DNA of 64,000 nt. It comes from Aquimarina longa SW024. GTDB taxonomy: Bacteria; Bacteroidota; Bacteroidia; Flavobacteriales; Flavobacteriaceae. The notes under the pieces are model-generated. The model saw only the letters and a program-made list of their open reading frames with translations. It ran no database searches and was not told the DNA's origin. The DNA lies in assembly GCF_001401755.1 (NCBI RefSeq), contig NZ_KQ474100.1:250884-314883 (forward strand), in the 5' to 3' direction. Shown here piece after piece: positions 37,641-47,931 of this stretch. Numbering within the stretch: position 1 is the first letter of the stretch; each line of letters starts with the position of its first letter. The position numbers and the translations under genes are program-made.

Positions 37641-40600
37641 TTATTTACACTTTAATCTAATTGAGCGCTGATCTATATTTATTTGAAGTAATTTATTTTT
37701 TAGTTTACCTTTTGCATTAGCTTTATCAATAGTATCCATTAAATTCTTCTGATAATTAGGCATATTTTTCCATCTACCATTCGTATTACCAGAGATTTTT
37801 CTAATATTATTATTTGTCCATCTGGACATATTACTCTTACTCCTCCATTTACTTTGGCTAGTTTTAACTTCTATAATATTAATATCTCCATTAGCGGATT
37901 TAGTAACTAAGTCAAAACCATGTCCAGAAGCATTTTGTACAGATCCAAGGATTTGGTGCCCTTGTTTAGATAAATAATTTGCTGCTACTTTTTCGCCCCA
38001 AGCACCTATTCCAGTTAGCCCAAAAGGATCTACCCAAGTAGTAGAATCATGTACATAAGCATACATATTGGGCATTCCTCCTTCTAGTCCAATGGGGTCC
38101 TGACTAATATAAGTTCCCGTATCGCTTGAGTAGTACCTAAATCTGTTATAATACAATCCAGTTTCCACATCTTCATATTGCCCTTGATATCTAAACGGGC
38201 AATCATTCAAAGAACCTTTTACAAGTTTACGTACTTTTCCGTAAATATCATACTCTACTTGCCAAGTTTTTTGCCCTTTGCTATTATACATCTCTACGGG
38301 TGTACCTAGATAATCAGTGATGATGGAATAGGTTTCGTCATTAATGATCTTAGCAGTAGGTTTAAATGTACCTTCATCAAATATCCAAGTGATCAGATTC
38401 TCAATAGGTTCGGGTTTACTTTCTGCGAGCATTCCAAATTCGTCTACTACGAGTTGGGGTCTATCTTTTAGATCATATTTCCACTCATGCAATGGTACAT
38501 TACCATCCCATACCCATCTGGTAATTTGTTTTTTGGCACTGGGTTTAAAAGGGGAGGGGAGTATGGTTTTGGCGGTTCGCCTGCCAAGTGCATCATATTC
38601 GAATTTAATAATATCTCTATCGGGGGTGTTTACCGATTTTAGCATTCCATTGCCATACCATTGATACTCATATGTTCCTTGGTGTGTGGCCTTAGTGATT
38701 AGGTTTCCTTCTTTGTCATATTTATATGTGTTTCCATCGGCTTCTAGGAGTTGTCCACCTTTACCATATTTTCTGTCGGATCTGCTTTCGGTTTTATAAA
38801 GGTTTCCTACTTCGTCTGGGAGTTTATAATCGAATTGCTTGTTTTCATACTTGGCACTAGCGAGGTTGTTAAAGGCATCATATCCATAGCTGACTACTCC
38901 GTTTGTTAATTCATCAACCATCTTGGTTAAGCGATCATTAACATTCCATGCATAGGTACGGTGGCGTGTTTCTCTACTATTAACGGTTATTTTTTGTTGT
39001 ATGGGTCTGCCTGCATCATCGTATTGGGTATGTTTTATAACGCCTCCTGGTAGTGCTCGTTCTGTTTCCATACCGATACTATTGTATGCAAATTGGGCTT
39101 GCCAAGGGAGGTTTTTTTGTTTTTGGGATGTTTCTTCTTCTAAGTTAGGGGATACATTGGCTGATATATTTTGTATTTGCCCTAGTTGATTACGGTTTAG
39201 GTTGATATCTGCTCCTAGACTGCTGTTTATTTGGATACGATTGCCTAATGCATCGTACTTACTTTCTATTGTATGACTGTCTTGGGTTTCTGTTACTATT
39301 CTGCCTGTTTGATCGCGCTCTAGGGATAACTGACTATGTTGGTTTATGGCTTCTATAAGATTACCGTCTTGGTCATAGCTATAGGTCTCCCAGGTATTAT
39401 CGCTGTGTTCTGCACGTATAATACGACCATTTAGGTCATATTCGTATTCAGTAAATTTATCATCGGGGCGTTTAATTCGTAATACTTTTCCTGCTCGGTC
39501 TCTGTCGTATTGGCGTACTAAACCATCAAATCCTGTTTCGGTTATGATCTCTCCCTTAGGGTTGCGAGCGAATAGATAGTGTTCTTTATGCTCATTGGTA
39601 ATACTGGTCAGTTGCTCTTCTGTATTGTATTTAAAATGTACTTTTTTACCATTTTCTTCGCGCATTTGCAGGCTTCCCATGGGGGTGTATTGAAAGTTTA
39701 TTTCTCGCTTGCGCTGGTCTTTTGTTTGTAGGACTTCGTTATAGGCGTTATACTTAAGGTGTATGGTGTTTTTATCTGCTTGATGGATTTGATGTATACG
39801 ATCTAATTTATCATAAAAAAAGTGTTGTTTATGATTTTCGGCATTTTTAGATTGATAACAACGCCCCCAAGGATCGTATTGCCAAGTGGATTCTGCGCCA
39901 TTAGGTAGGGTCATCTTGGTTAAATTATGGTCTTGGTCATATGCTAGTTCGGTGATATTACCGACATTGTCTCTTACTTGGTCTATCAATCCGATCTTAT
40001 TATAGGTAAAAGAGGTTACACCACTGTCCATACCTATTACTGATTGTAATTGATCTTGCTCATTAAAGGCTTTAATGATTGAACCTCCCTTAGGATATTG
40101 GGTGAGTACTAGTCTATCTTTTTGATCATAGACAAAACTGATTACGGAGCCATCGGGTTGGTGTAAGGCTGTTAGGTTGCCTCGATCATCATAGCTATAA
40201 CCTGTTAGGTTTCCTTCTTCATCGATATCTCTATACAATTCATTGTACTGATTATACTCGTGATAAATAGTATTCTCCATGGGGTCAATAACCTGAGTAC
40301 ATAGGTTATCATTATTAAAATAATAAATGCTTTGTTGGTCTAATGAGTTTGTAATGATATTATATCCCTGGTGATATTCTAAGGTACCTGATAGGATGTT
40401 GTCATCTCCCCATGTTTTGATACATTTAGCTCCTGTTGTATCTCCGTTATACTCCCAATAAAATGCCTGTCCATTTCGGTCAGTTTTTTTAATCATTAGG
40501 TGGTTTTTGTATTCCATAACGGTTGCTTGCCCTAGTGCATCTATGATATGGGTCATATCGCCTTCTTCATTATAGCGATAGGTAATAAGGGTTCGTATCT

Positions 40601-41747
40601 CTTCTTGGTGTTTTGCGGTTATTTCGATAATCCTACCTGCGGTATCTGATGTGATGTTTAGAATTCTACCTGCGGTATCTTTGATTTGTTCTAATTGCTG
40701 TACTGCATTGTAGTAAAATGTAATGCTTAATCCTTCTGGGTTTTCTAATCGAGTGGGTTTATATAGATCATCACCTATTTTAGTAAAGGTATACGTTTGC
40801 TGATTATTATGGTTTTTGATCGTGTATGTAGTGCCATTGATACAGGTAAGTGTTAGTTTTTCTGCTCTGTTATAGGCTTTTTCTTTTTCGGCTACTAACC
40901 AAGGGAATGTAGTTATTCTACCGTCTGGCAATCGCATTACTATAGTGTCTTCTTCTTGTACTATATGTAGGGCTAGATCATAATTAGAATGCATGCCGTA
41001 GCCTAGCATACCATGGTATGATGAATCGGAGTACCAGTTGCGCTCCCAAGTAATGGGTATGATTCCTGGTAAGGTAAAGTCTTCTCCTTCATATACCATT
41101 CGCCCAGTGATTAAATCAACGGGTTCAAATCCCATTTTACAGAGTTTTTTACTGAGTCCTTCTGTAGCAGGGAATTTTTTTAATACTTTGTTATTTAGTT
41201 TTTTTAATCCTTTTTTTCCTAGTTTGCCTAATTTTTTCATTACTGCACCAAAACCTAATGTAGATAGGGCTCCTATTATGGCTCCCATCATATCGGGCAC
41301 ATAAGGACCTCCTACAAGTACTGGTTTGCCACCTGGTAATGGTATGGTGGCAGAAGTTGGCAGATACATACTTGGTGGGGCTAGAGGCATGCCTAAGTCA
41401 TTACAGGTCATTAGCATGTATCCAGAGGGGCTAAATAGAGCGTCCTCGGCACTTACTTTTTGACTGCCATAAAAATTTACAGAATCATGTCCGATAGCTG
41501 GCATCATAGCAAATGCTCCTCCTAAGGGGATATGGGCTTTCATTCCTAGCATGCCTGCTGTACCACTATTACCTTTAGGGACACAATTAACGTTTATTGT
41601 AGAGCCTATTACAGGCACATAGTCTATAGGGTCCATAACTATACCTATAAACGGATGTGGTATAGGAGTGGGGATACCTGGTGGGATAATTACGATATGG
41701 ATGTCTACACCTACAATTGGTGTAAAGTGTTTGTTTGCTAGTAACAT
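37641..41747 (-). CDS. PAAR-Rhs type VI secretion effector with PD-(D/E)XK-like nuclease tip
   Basis: 1368 residues. The N-terminus (about 1-150) is a PAAR-like spike rich in Pro and Gly, then a basic helical segment (170-210). An Rhs N-terminal region (DLITGRMVYEGEDFTLPG) is followed by many YD repeats (about 300-1100) that build the Rhs cocoon, and the core end DPIGL...WVDPFGL (to about 1244). The last 124 residues are the toxin: GEKVAANYLSKQGHQIL, then FDLV with Asp1279 and IIEVK with Glu1293 and Lys1295, the PD-(D/E)XK nuclease core. The gene lies 1 bp after the 452-residue gene and is followed after 6 bp by its presumed immunity gene. It would be loaded on VgrG and fired into rival bacteria. 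Confidence 0.9.
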   Translation of the reverse strand: MLLANKHFTPIVGVDIHIVIIPPGIPTPIPHPFIGIVMDPIDYVPVIGSTINVNCVPKGNSGTAGMLGMKAHIPLGGAFAMMPAIGHDSVNFYGSQKVSAEDALFSPSGYMLMTCNDLGMPLAPPSMYLPTSATIPLPGGKPVLVGGPYVPDMMGAIIGALSTLGFGAVMKKLGKLGKKGLKKLNNKVLKKFPATEGLSKKLCKMGFEPVDLITGRMVYEGEDFTLPGIIPITWERNWYSDSSYHGMLGYGMHSNYDLALHIVQEEDTIVMRLPDGRITTFPWLVAEKEKAYNRAEKLTLTCINGTTYTIKNHNNQQTYTFTKIGDDLYKPTRLENPEGLSITFYYNAVQQLEQIKDTAGRILNITSDTAGRIIEITAKHQEEIRTLITYRYNEEGDMTHIIDALGQATVMEYKNHLMIKKTDRNGQAFYWEYNGDTTGAKCIKTWGDDNILSGTLEYHQGYNIITNSLDQQSIYYFNNDNLCTQVIDPMENTIYHEYNQYNELYRDIDEEGNLTGYSYDDRGNLTALHQPDGSVISFVYDQKDRLVLTQYPKGGSIIKAFNEQDQLQSVIGMDSGVTSFTYNKIGLIDQVRDNVGNITELAYDQDHNLTKMTLPNGAESTWQYDPWGRCYQSKNAENHKQHFFYDKLDRIHQIHQADKNTIHLKYNAYNEVLQTKDQRKREINFQYTPMGSLQMREENGKKVHFKYNTEEQLTSITNEHKEHYLFARNPKGEIITETGFDGLVRQYDRDRAGKVLRIKRPDDKFTEYEYDLNGRIIRAEHSDNTWETYSYDQDGNLIEAINQHSQLSLERDQTGRIVTETQDSHTIESKYDALGNRIQINSSLGADINLNRNQLGQIQNISANVSPNLEEETSQKQKNLPWQAQFAYNSIGMETERALPGGVIKHTQYDDAGRPIQQKITVNSRETRHRTYAWNVNDRLTKMVDELTNGVVSYGYDAFNNLASAKYENKQFDYKLPDEVGNLYKTESRSDRKYGKGGQLLEADGNTYKYDKEGNLITKATHQGTYEYQWYGNGMLKSVNTPDRDIIKFEYDALGRRTAKTILPSPFKPSAKKQITRWVWDGNVPLHEWKYDLKDRPQLVVDEFGMLAESKPEPIENLITWIFDEGTFKPTAKIINDETYSIITDYLGTPVEMYNSKGQKTWQVEYDIYGKVRKLVKGSLNDCPFRYQGQYEDVETGLYYNRFRYYSSDTGTYISQDPIGLEGGMPNMYAYVHDSTTWVDPFGLTGIGAWGEKVAANYLSKQGHQILGSVQNASGHGFDLVTKSANGDINIIEVKTSQSKWRSKSNMSRWTNNNIRKISGNTNGRWKNMPNYQKNLMDTIDKANAKGKLKNKLLQINIDQRSIRLKCK
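38183..38562. repeat. 380-bp direct repeat (copy 2), inside the full-length rhs gene
   Basis: The partner of 34583-34962, with two mismatches. It encodes the Rhs segment just before the toxin tip, so exchange here would replace the nuclease domain while leaving the delivery part intact. Confidence 0.95.
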
Positions 41748-41748
41748 A

Positions 41749-43107
41749 TTAAAACCAATTTAGTATCGTTAGTTTTTTCTTTTCCATTTCTTTGCGCTTT
41801 TCTTCTACATTCTTTTTCCAATCTTTGTCATCTACCTGCGTCATAAATAGGTCTATTTCTTTACATTTCTCTATATCTTTATGCTTTGTACAAAAATTAT
41901 AATAGTCTGCACTAATAAAATTGATACATGTGGCTTTTAATGTATCATGGGGTAATGTGGTTCCATAGGTATAAGATTTTATAAGTAGTTCTTGGTACTT
42001 GTTTTTATCTTTTTTCTTAATGAGGTTATAGGCTAGCCACCATGCGGATAATGATTGTACTCCTAAGTTATATTGTATGGCTGCATCTGCTTGTTTACAA
42101 AATAGATTTGCGGCTAATTCATTTTTTTTTTGCATTTGCTTACTACTAGCTTGTAATCCATAATTCTGGATTAGTATTGGTTCACAGATTTTATCTCCTG
42201 TTACTATTCCTTGTTTGGTAATGGCCATACCTTTTAGTAATAAGTCATCTACTAATTCATATTCTTTAAAGTTAAATAAATAGCCTGCGTATATTAAATG
42301 GGCAGTTGCATAACTAGATTTTAATCCTGTTTTTTTGGTTATTTCTAAGCCTTTATTTCCCCAATTGTGTAATCGTTTTAGATTACCTTTATTAACACTA
42401 TTTCCCATCTCGATCATACATTTTCTAAACTGCACTTCTGGATCATTAGGGTTTCCTTGCGCTGCTAATTTATTGATAGCTCCATCTAAGTCTAAGGGTA
42501 CGGATAGTGATTTAGAAATTTCTTCATATTTCTTCATAATGGTGTCTAAATTACGCTTGTTTACATCATCGAATAGCATAATTTTTACATTTTCAGGGAT
42601 TCCATTACTGACTAATTTATCTATCCATTTTTGATATTCTTTTTCGTTTTGGATAGCATTAGGAAAGAGTGTTAGTACTAATGGTAATTCTTTATTAGGC
42701 ATTGCTTGTTGAAAGGATTGTAGCATTTCTAAAAGCAAATTATAATGAGAATCAGTATGTTCTATTTCTTGTTTAAATATTTCAGTATTCCAATTAAATT
42801 CTATTGTTTTATCAGTGATTGCTTGCTGAATATTTTTATCGTTCTCGAAATTTTCTAGCCAATCTTTGATAAGTTTTTTACTGTGTATTTCTATATCTTC
42901 ATATGCCGTAAGTAATACTACAGGAATACATGGTAAACTTCCTTGATCGGTAGATTCTAATTTTAAAAAACCTCTATATAGTCTTTTTTGATCGGGTTTT
43001 ATTAACCAACGGACTAATTGTATATGCTCATTTGGAGCTACTTCATCAATCCATTTTTGCTGAATCTGAGAAATTAATCTAGCTATAGGGTTATGCTCTC
43101 TACTCAT
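41749..43107 (-). CDS. VgrG-Rhs linking protein, possible effector adaptor/chaperone
   Basis: 452 residues, soluble. The first about 200 residues have no family I recognise (a WLIKPDQKRLYRGFL region). The second half looks like TPR-type helical repeats (LKSSYATAHLIYAGYLFNFKEYELVDDLLLKGMAI). Its ATG overlaps the vgrG stop (TAATG) and its stop is 1 bp before the rhs start. Such strict coupling between spike and effector is the place where T6SS adaptors sit. The adaptor role is inference. Confidence 0.65.
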   Translation of the reverse strand: MSREHNPIARLISQIQQKWIDEVAPNEHIQLVRWLIKPDQKRLYRGFLKLESTDQGSLPCIPVVLLTAYEDIEIHSKKLIKDWLENFENDKNIQQAITDKTIEFNWNTEIFKQEIEHTDSHYNLLLEMLQSFQQAMPNKELPLVLTLFPNAIQNEKEYQKWIDKLVSNGIPENVKIMLFDDVNKRNLDTIMKKYEEISKSLSVPLDLDGAINKLAAQGNPNDPEVQFRKCMIEMGNSVNKGNLKRLHNWGNKGLEITKKTGLKSSYATAHLIYAGYLFNFKEYELVDDLLLKGMAITKQGIVTGDKICEPILIQNYGLQASSKQMQKKNELAANLFCKQADAAIQYNLGVQSLSAWWLAYNLIKKKDKNKYQELLIKSYTYGTTLPHDTLKATCINFISADYYNFCTKHKDIEKCKEIDLFMTQVDDKDWKKNVEEKRKEMEKKKLTILNWF

Positions 43108-44891
43108 TAGCTACAATTAAGGTTCAACATTCCTCCTTTGACATTTGTAGCCATCGTACCATCAATATCGGTTGTAGCACTTTCTAATTTTAATTTAGTA
43201 TCTCCTTTGATATTTGTATTAGCGGCCATTACATTCACTTGGGTAGTACTTTTTATAGTCGTTTTAGAAGTGCCATCGGCTAAAATTTCTTGGGATTTTA
43301 TTTCTACGTTATTAGTGCCTTCTACAACTACTTTTTTAGAAGCATTGATTTCTATTTCTTCTGATGATAATGTTATTTTTTTAGGGGCGCTTATGGTTAT
43401 TTCTGATTTAGACGTATTAAGGGTTACTGAGTTTCCGTTTTTATCAGTAATTGTAATTGATTCTTCTCCTTCTTTATCATTTAGCGTTATATTATGCCCA
43501 CTTCTACTACTAATTGCTTTGATATCGTTGTTATCAGATTTCCAATCATTAGCATTGCTGGTTCCTGTATATAAAGCTCCCATTACATAGGGGCGTTCGG
43601 CATTATTTCCTTCAAAACCAACAAGAACTTCTTCTCCTTTTTCTGGGGTAAATTGTAGTCCTTTACCACCTCCGGCATGTGGGGTAAGTACGCGTAGCCA
43701 AGGGGTTTTTTGTCCATCTAATTTTTGCCATGGAAATTGTACTTTTATACGACTCATTCCTTCTGGATCGGCTGTGTCTGTAACGACTCCTACTTGTGAT
43801 CCACTTTGTGGGAATGCCATCATATTGGTATTAGGGTATGCATCTAGTTCTGAGGTAACTCCCTCGAATGTATTATGATAATCTCCATTTTCTGTATTGG
43901 TATGTTCTACTTTAGTAATTCTATAACTACCACATTGTGCACTATCTCCTTCTATTCTAACAATTTGCCCGATCTGAACTGCAGGGTTATCACTAGTTCC
44001 TTTAAGAAGCACTTGTTTGATTTCTTCTGCTTTTTTTTGCTGCTCTACATGTATATCAAGCCTATGTTTTAGTTGTGAATCATTGTATATATTAGTGAAT
44101 ACTCTGGTTTCTTTACTATAGAGTTCTTTACTTTTTTGATTCGTAAAATTGGTGTATCCGTTTGCTCCAGAGTTAATCTGTGCAGTGGCTTTTTCTTGTT
44201 GCTGATCTGCAATGTAATCATTAGTAAAGTACTTGTAATTATTGGAGGTAGGGATTAGATGAATAGAAAACTGATGTAAATCCAAACCATAATTTAGTGT
44301 AATTGTATCACCTTGTTCAGGTGCGCCAAAGATTAGTTTTTTACCACTATAATAAAACCATTCGCCATATTGTGCGGCTAATCGACTGATGTACTGGTAT
44401 GCACTTTCTCCATTCTGTACACTGTAATGTAATGATTCTCTATAACGAGGTGATATAACAGTCTCTAGCTTAGATTGATCATATCCTCGTAGGGTTTCTT
44501 GTAGTATGCTGGATAAATTTACATCACTATGGGATGCGTAATGAGGTCCATCATCTATAATAATATCACAACTACGGGCTTTAATAATAACCAAGTCACC
44601 ATCTAACTTATTACTACCCTTACTATTATCTATAGAAGTGACAACACCTTTAAACTCTAGTTTTTTATGATTGGAGTAGTTATTTACTGACTCAACTTGT
44701 ATGGTAATGATCTGCCCTAAGAAATTTTTGCTTTCTGATGCAATTTCCTGAGTGAGGTTATCCAAAACATCCATACGGCAGACGAGTTCTAGGTAGTGAT
44801 GTTTGGCTATGCTCTGATCTAATGTGAATTCTTTAAAAGAATCAATAGGATTGCCTCCTATATATATAAGTGTTTTAGATTGTAATCCCAT
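43107..44891 (-). CDS. vgrG: type VI secretion VgrG spike protein
   Basis: 594 residues. The gp27-like part is about 1-340 (DGPHYASHSDVNLSSILQET, YQYISRLAAQYGEWFYYSGK), the gp5 OB-fold about 370-450 (DPEGMSRIKVQFPW, TPWLRVLTPHAG, EKGEEVLVGFEGNNAERPYV). A C-terminal beta-helix of short T/I/N/K repeats (ITISAPKKITLSSEEIEI) ends at LNLNCS. It is the spike of a contractile injection machine. No other T6SS structural gene is in the window, so this is a satellite vgrG island served by a machine coded elsewhere. Confidence 0.95.
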   Translation of the reverse strand: MGLQSKTLIYIGGNPIDSFKEFTLDQSIAKHHYLELVCRMDVLDNLTQEIASESKNFLGQIITIQVESVNNYSNHKKLEFKGVVTSIDNSKGSNKLDGDLVIIKARSCDIIIDDGPHYASHSDVNLSSILQETLRGYDQSKLETVISPRYRESLHYSVQNGESAYQYISRLAAQYGEWFYYSGKKLIFGAPEQGDTITLNYGLDLHQFSIHLIPTSNNYKYFTNDYIADQQQEKATAQINSGANGYTNFTNQKSKELYSKETRVFTNIYNDSQLKHRLDIHVEQQKKAEEIKQVLLKGTSDNPAVQIGQIVRIEGDSAQCGSYRITKVEHTNTENGDYHNTFEGVTSELDAYPNTNMMAFPQSGSQVGVVTDTADPEGMSRIKVQFPWQKLDGQKTPWLRVLTPHAGGGKGLQFTPEKGEEVLVGFEGNNAERPYVMGALYTGTSNANDWKSDNNDIKAISSRSGHNITLNDKEGEESITITDKNGNSVTLNTSKSEITISAPKKITLSSEEIEINASKKVVVEGTNNVEIKSQEILADGTSKTTIKSTTQVNVMAANTNIKGDTKLKLESATTDIDGTMATNVKGGMLNLNCS

Positions 44892-45306
44892 AGCCCTTTT
44901 ATTTTTAGTCTAAATTATCTAATTGTGTATTGTAATTATTATAAGTGTATCTTATAATAGATGTTAAAAACTATATAAAATACTTATTTCTATAATCTTG
45001 TATTTAATGATTTTTTATACGTGATTTAGAAATGAACGATTGATATATGTATTCCTACAAAAAATATCAAAAACAGAAATATGTCTTATGAAAATAGGTA
45101 ATTTCTTGAAAATTAGAGATGTAAAATTCATTTTTTTTTACTTTATAAAGTAAAAAAGGGGTTTTCCCCCCTCTTTTAAATACCTTATAAATGACTTATG
45201 ATTTCTAAATACTAAAAAACAAATAATGGATGGAGTATAGTTGTGCTATTTTTTCCTACAAATTAGAAGTTAAAACATTAAAAAAATAAACAAAAACGAA
45301 TTATAA
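44892..45306. other. intergenic region, 415 bp
   Basis: AT-rich; holds the LytTR-gene terminator, a neighbouring 18-bp palindrome TTTACTTTATAAAGTAAA at 45138-45155, and presumably the vgrG promoter. No open frame worth calling. Confidence 0.4.
45152..45177 (-). terminator. terminator of the LytTR/LytS operon
   Basis: On the minus strand GGGG-AAAA-CCCC (45158-45169) is followed by TTTTTT. The stem is short but GC-only, and it is 130 bp past the LytTR stop. Confidence 0.65.
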
Positions 45307-46020
45307 CTAAACTAATAAATTAGATATGCTATTTTTATAATTTCCTCCTATAGGTATTTCTATAGTATTAATTTCGATATCATTTTTTGTATACGCAGTT
45401 ACTTTATTCCTATTTACGATATAAGAACGGTGTACTCGTATAAAGCGATGGTCTAATTTTTTTTCGAAAGAAGAGATACTATATTTAACAACATGATTTT
45501 CAGTATCTAAATAAATTTTGATATAATCTTTTAGACTTTCTATGTATATGATCTCATCGAGTTTAATTTTAACTTGTTTTCTATTTTTTTTGATGAATAG
45601 AAATGAGTTTTCGGTAGTAGTATTTATTGATGTTGGTGGAGGTAGAGTAGGAGGGCTTTCTTTTTTCTGTGAAGCTATAAATTTTTCGATAGCTTTAAAA
45701 AAACGTTGAAAAACAATAGGTTTTAAGAGATAGTCAACAGCATCGAGTTCGAAACCATCAAGCGCATAATCTCTATATGCTGTAGTAAAAATGACTTTTG
45801 GTTTATGAAGTAAATTTTTAAAGAAATCGGTGCCTTTTAATACAGGCATTTCGATGTCCAAAAACATAAGATCTATAGATTGTTGTTGTAAAATAGTGCT
45901 TGCCTCTATTGCACTGGCACATGATGCTACTAGCTCAAAATTGTTTAATGGGGCTAAATGTGTCTCTATTAATTCTCTGGCTAATTCTTCATCATCTACA
46001 ATTAAGCATGTATAAGTCAT
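45307..46020 (-). CDS. LytTR-family response regulator
   Basis: 237 residues. A receiver domain (about 1-120) has the phospho-acceptor Asp in DLMFLDIEMPVL (about residue 55) and the early acidic pair DDEE. A LytTR DNA-binding domain (about 140-237) has FLFIKKNRKQVKI and RFIRVHRSYIVNRNKV. It pairs with the sensor kinase at 46017, whose stop it overlaps by 4 bp. Confidence 0.93.
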   Translation of the reverse strand: MTYTCLIVDDEELARELIETHLAPLNNFELVASCASAIEASTILQQQSIDLMFLDIEMPVLKGTDFFKNLLHKPKVIFTTAYRDYALDGFELDAVDYLLKPIVFQRFFKAIEKFIASQKKESPPTLPPPTSINTTTENSFLFIKKNRKQVKIKLDEIIYIESLKDYIKIYLDTENHVVKYSISSFEKKLDHRFIRVHRSYIVNRNKVTAYTKNDIEINTIEIPIGGNYKNSISNLLV

Positions 46021-47084
46021 ATGGCTTTTAATTTTAGAATGATACTATAACTATCTTTTTTATCTTCTATTACTAAATCATGCTGATCCATGTATAATAA
46101 CTCTAGTTGCTTTTTAATGTTTTTTAATCCAATACATTCTTTATTTTCGTTAGAAATGGTCTGCGTTTTAGAATTTTTGATATTAAAAACAATATGATCT
46201 TCATTAGAATCAATACGTATAGATATATAGGCTTTTCCTAATTCTTGACTTACTCCATGTTTAAAAGCGTTTTCTATAAAAGTTAATAGTAATAGAGGTC
46301 CTATTTTGACTTCTTTAGTTATGTTTTTTTCAAAAGATATTTCTACACGTTTACCATATCGTATTTTTTCTAAAACTATATAATTTTCAATTAACTCTAT
46401 CTCTTTAGGTAGTGATACAAACTTATCATTACACCGATATAACATATAGTCTAAGATGTCTGATAATTTTTCAATAACTTCTGGGGTTTGATCTGATTTT
46501 TTTAATGCAAGAGCATATAGATTATTTAAAGTATTAAATAAAAAATGTGGGTTTAATTGATGTTTTAAAGCGATCAGTTCTGCTGATTTTTTTTGTTCAT
46601 TAAGTTTTAAGAGTTTTTGTTGATTTTTATAAAATCGAGCCATCATTAATAAAGCGGTAGGAGTTATAAACTTAATACTTTTACTTAAGAATATTGGAAA
46701 GTTAAGGCATTTTGTTAATAATGATTTTTTGGCATATTCTTTTGCTGTTAAACTATAAAACGCTACGTATTTGGGGTCATAATAGTATATCTTAATAAAG
46801 TTATATAGCGCATACATCATAACCAATAGTATAAATAGCCAAAAGATGAATTGTACAATCTTGTTTTTATTTAAAAACCGAGGAACTAATACATACATTA
46901 CAATATATGCTGTTAGTATTTGTAAACTAATTAGTATCCCATTAGATTCAAATAACTGCTTATATCCACTATAAAAACTAATATTAGCTGTTATAATAAA
47001 GTATGAAAATATAGCTATCCAAAATAGAATATGCTTAAAAAACGGAGTGTATAAAAAACGATATGTATTGATAAGATTGCTCAT
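46017..47084 (-). CDS. LytS-type sensor histidine kinase
   Basis: 355 residues. Four to five membrane helices (1-160) are followed by a His_kinase domain with the phospho-acceptor in LKHQLNPHFLFNTLNNLYAL (about 175-194) and the ATP-binding N-box TFIENAFKHGV. It passes phosphate to the overlapping LytTR regulator. It is divergent from the NTF2-like/DUF5916 cluster across 209 bp, which may be the target (inference). Confidence 0.92.
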   Translation of the reverse strand: MSNLINTYRFLYTPFFKHILFWIAIFSYFIITANISFYSGYKQLFESNGILISLQILTAYIVMYVLVPRFLNKNKIVQFIFWLFILLVMMYALYNFIKIYYYDPKYVAFYSLTAKEYAKKSLLTKCLNFPIFLSKSIKFITPTALLMMARFYKNQQKLLKLNEQKKSAELIALKHQLNPHFLFNTLNNLYALALKKSDQTPEVIEKLSDILDYMLYRCNDKFVSLPKEIELIENYIVLEKIRYGKRVEISFEKNITKEVKIGPLLLLTFIENAFKHGVSQELGKAYISIRIDSNEDHIVFNIKNSKTQTISNENKECIGLKNIKKQLELLYMDQHDLVIEDKKDSYSIILKLKAI

Positions 47085-47293
47085 AATGACTGACTAAAGT
47101 ACAATTATAAAAGTACTAATGTATATAAAAGTAGCTAGAATTGGTTTTGATGATGTCATATCGATGGTTATAGTAGATGAACTTTCTTTTTATAAAAATA
47201 ACCTTTCTGATTACGTAAAAACTGGATTGGTCGATTTTTTTAAAAAGATGACTATTTCAAATCTATTTTTGAGAAAACAATATTATTAAAAAC

Positions 47294-47731
47294 ATGAAAC
47301 ATTTGTTCTTTATCGTATTCTCTTTATTATGTTTTATAGGGATTTCACAAAATAATAATAATGCTAATTTCATAGAAAAGAAATTAGTAACAAAAACAAT
47401 TAAGAAGTACATAAATGGTAGTTCTTATAATAAACTAGATGTGTTAGAGCAGGTTTTTGCAAAAGAAGCTACGTTATATTTAACCATAAAAGGGGATCTA
47501 AAAATAATCACCCCAAAAGAATATGTTGCATTTTTTAAAGGAGAATATGGTCAATCTAATGGTAGAATAGGAAAAATTCTATCTACTGTAATACATCATG
47601 ATATTGCTACTGCTACAGTCGAAATTTTGATCCCTGATCGAAAACTAAAATTTATAGATATTTTCTTGCTAAGGAAAATAGAAAATGAATGGAAAATAAT
47701 TAGTAAAACAGCAACTATGCAACATCTCTAA
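47294..47731 (+). CDS. NTF2-like (lumazine-binding-type) exported protein
   Basis: 145 residues. Signal peptide about 1-18 (ends FIGIS). The rest is one NTF2-like/SnoaL cone (IKKYINGSSYNKLDVLEQVFAKEATLY, then VEILIPDRKLKFIDIFLLRKIENEWKIISK). Similar in layout to the next gene; no catalytic residues can be named. It probably binds a small ligand in the periplasm. Confidence 0.8.
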   Translation: MKHLFFIVFSLLCFIGISQNNNNANFIEKKLVTKTIKKYINGSSYNKLDVLEQVFAKEATLYLTIKGDLKIITPKEYVAFFKGEYGQSNGRIGKILSTVIHHDIATATVEILIPDRKLKFIDIFLLRKIENEWKIISKTATMQHL

Positions 47732-47931
47732 ATTTAAAACTCTACTGAATTTAGAACACTTTTTTTAACCTATTAGGGCATTTAATTTTATAAATAATAC
47801 GGATAAACTAATACTGCACATGGTTTATCTTAATTATTTATATACCAATATTTTAAATTATTAAAATAAATAGCACTACTGCTCTTAGTATGATCACCAG
47901 AAGTTAAACAATTTTAAATACCATATACATT

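Noticed and set aside
32245..44891. Prophage or integrative element
   Set aside because: VgrG resembles phage tail spike parts, but there is no integrase, capsid, terminase or flanking tRNA; the T6SS effector island explains it.
45138..45155. 18-bp palindrome as an operator for vgrG
   Set aside because: AT-only and next to a terminator; such palindromes arise easily in this composition, and it is about 250 bp from the vgrG start.
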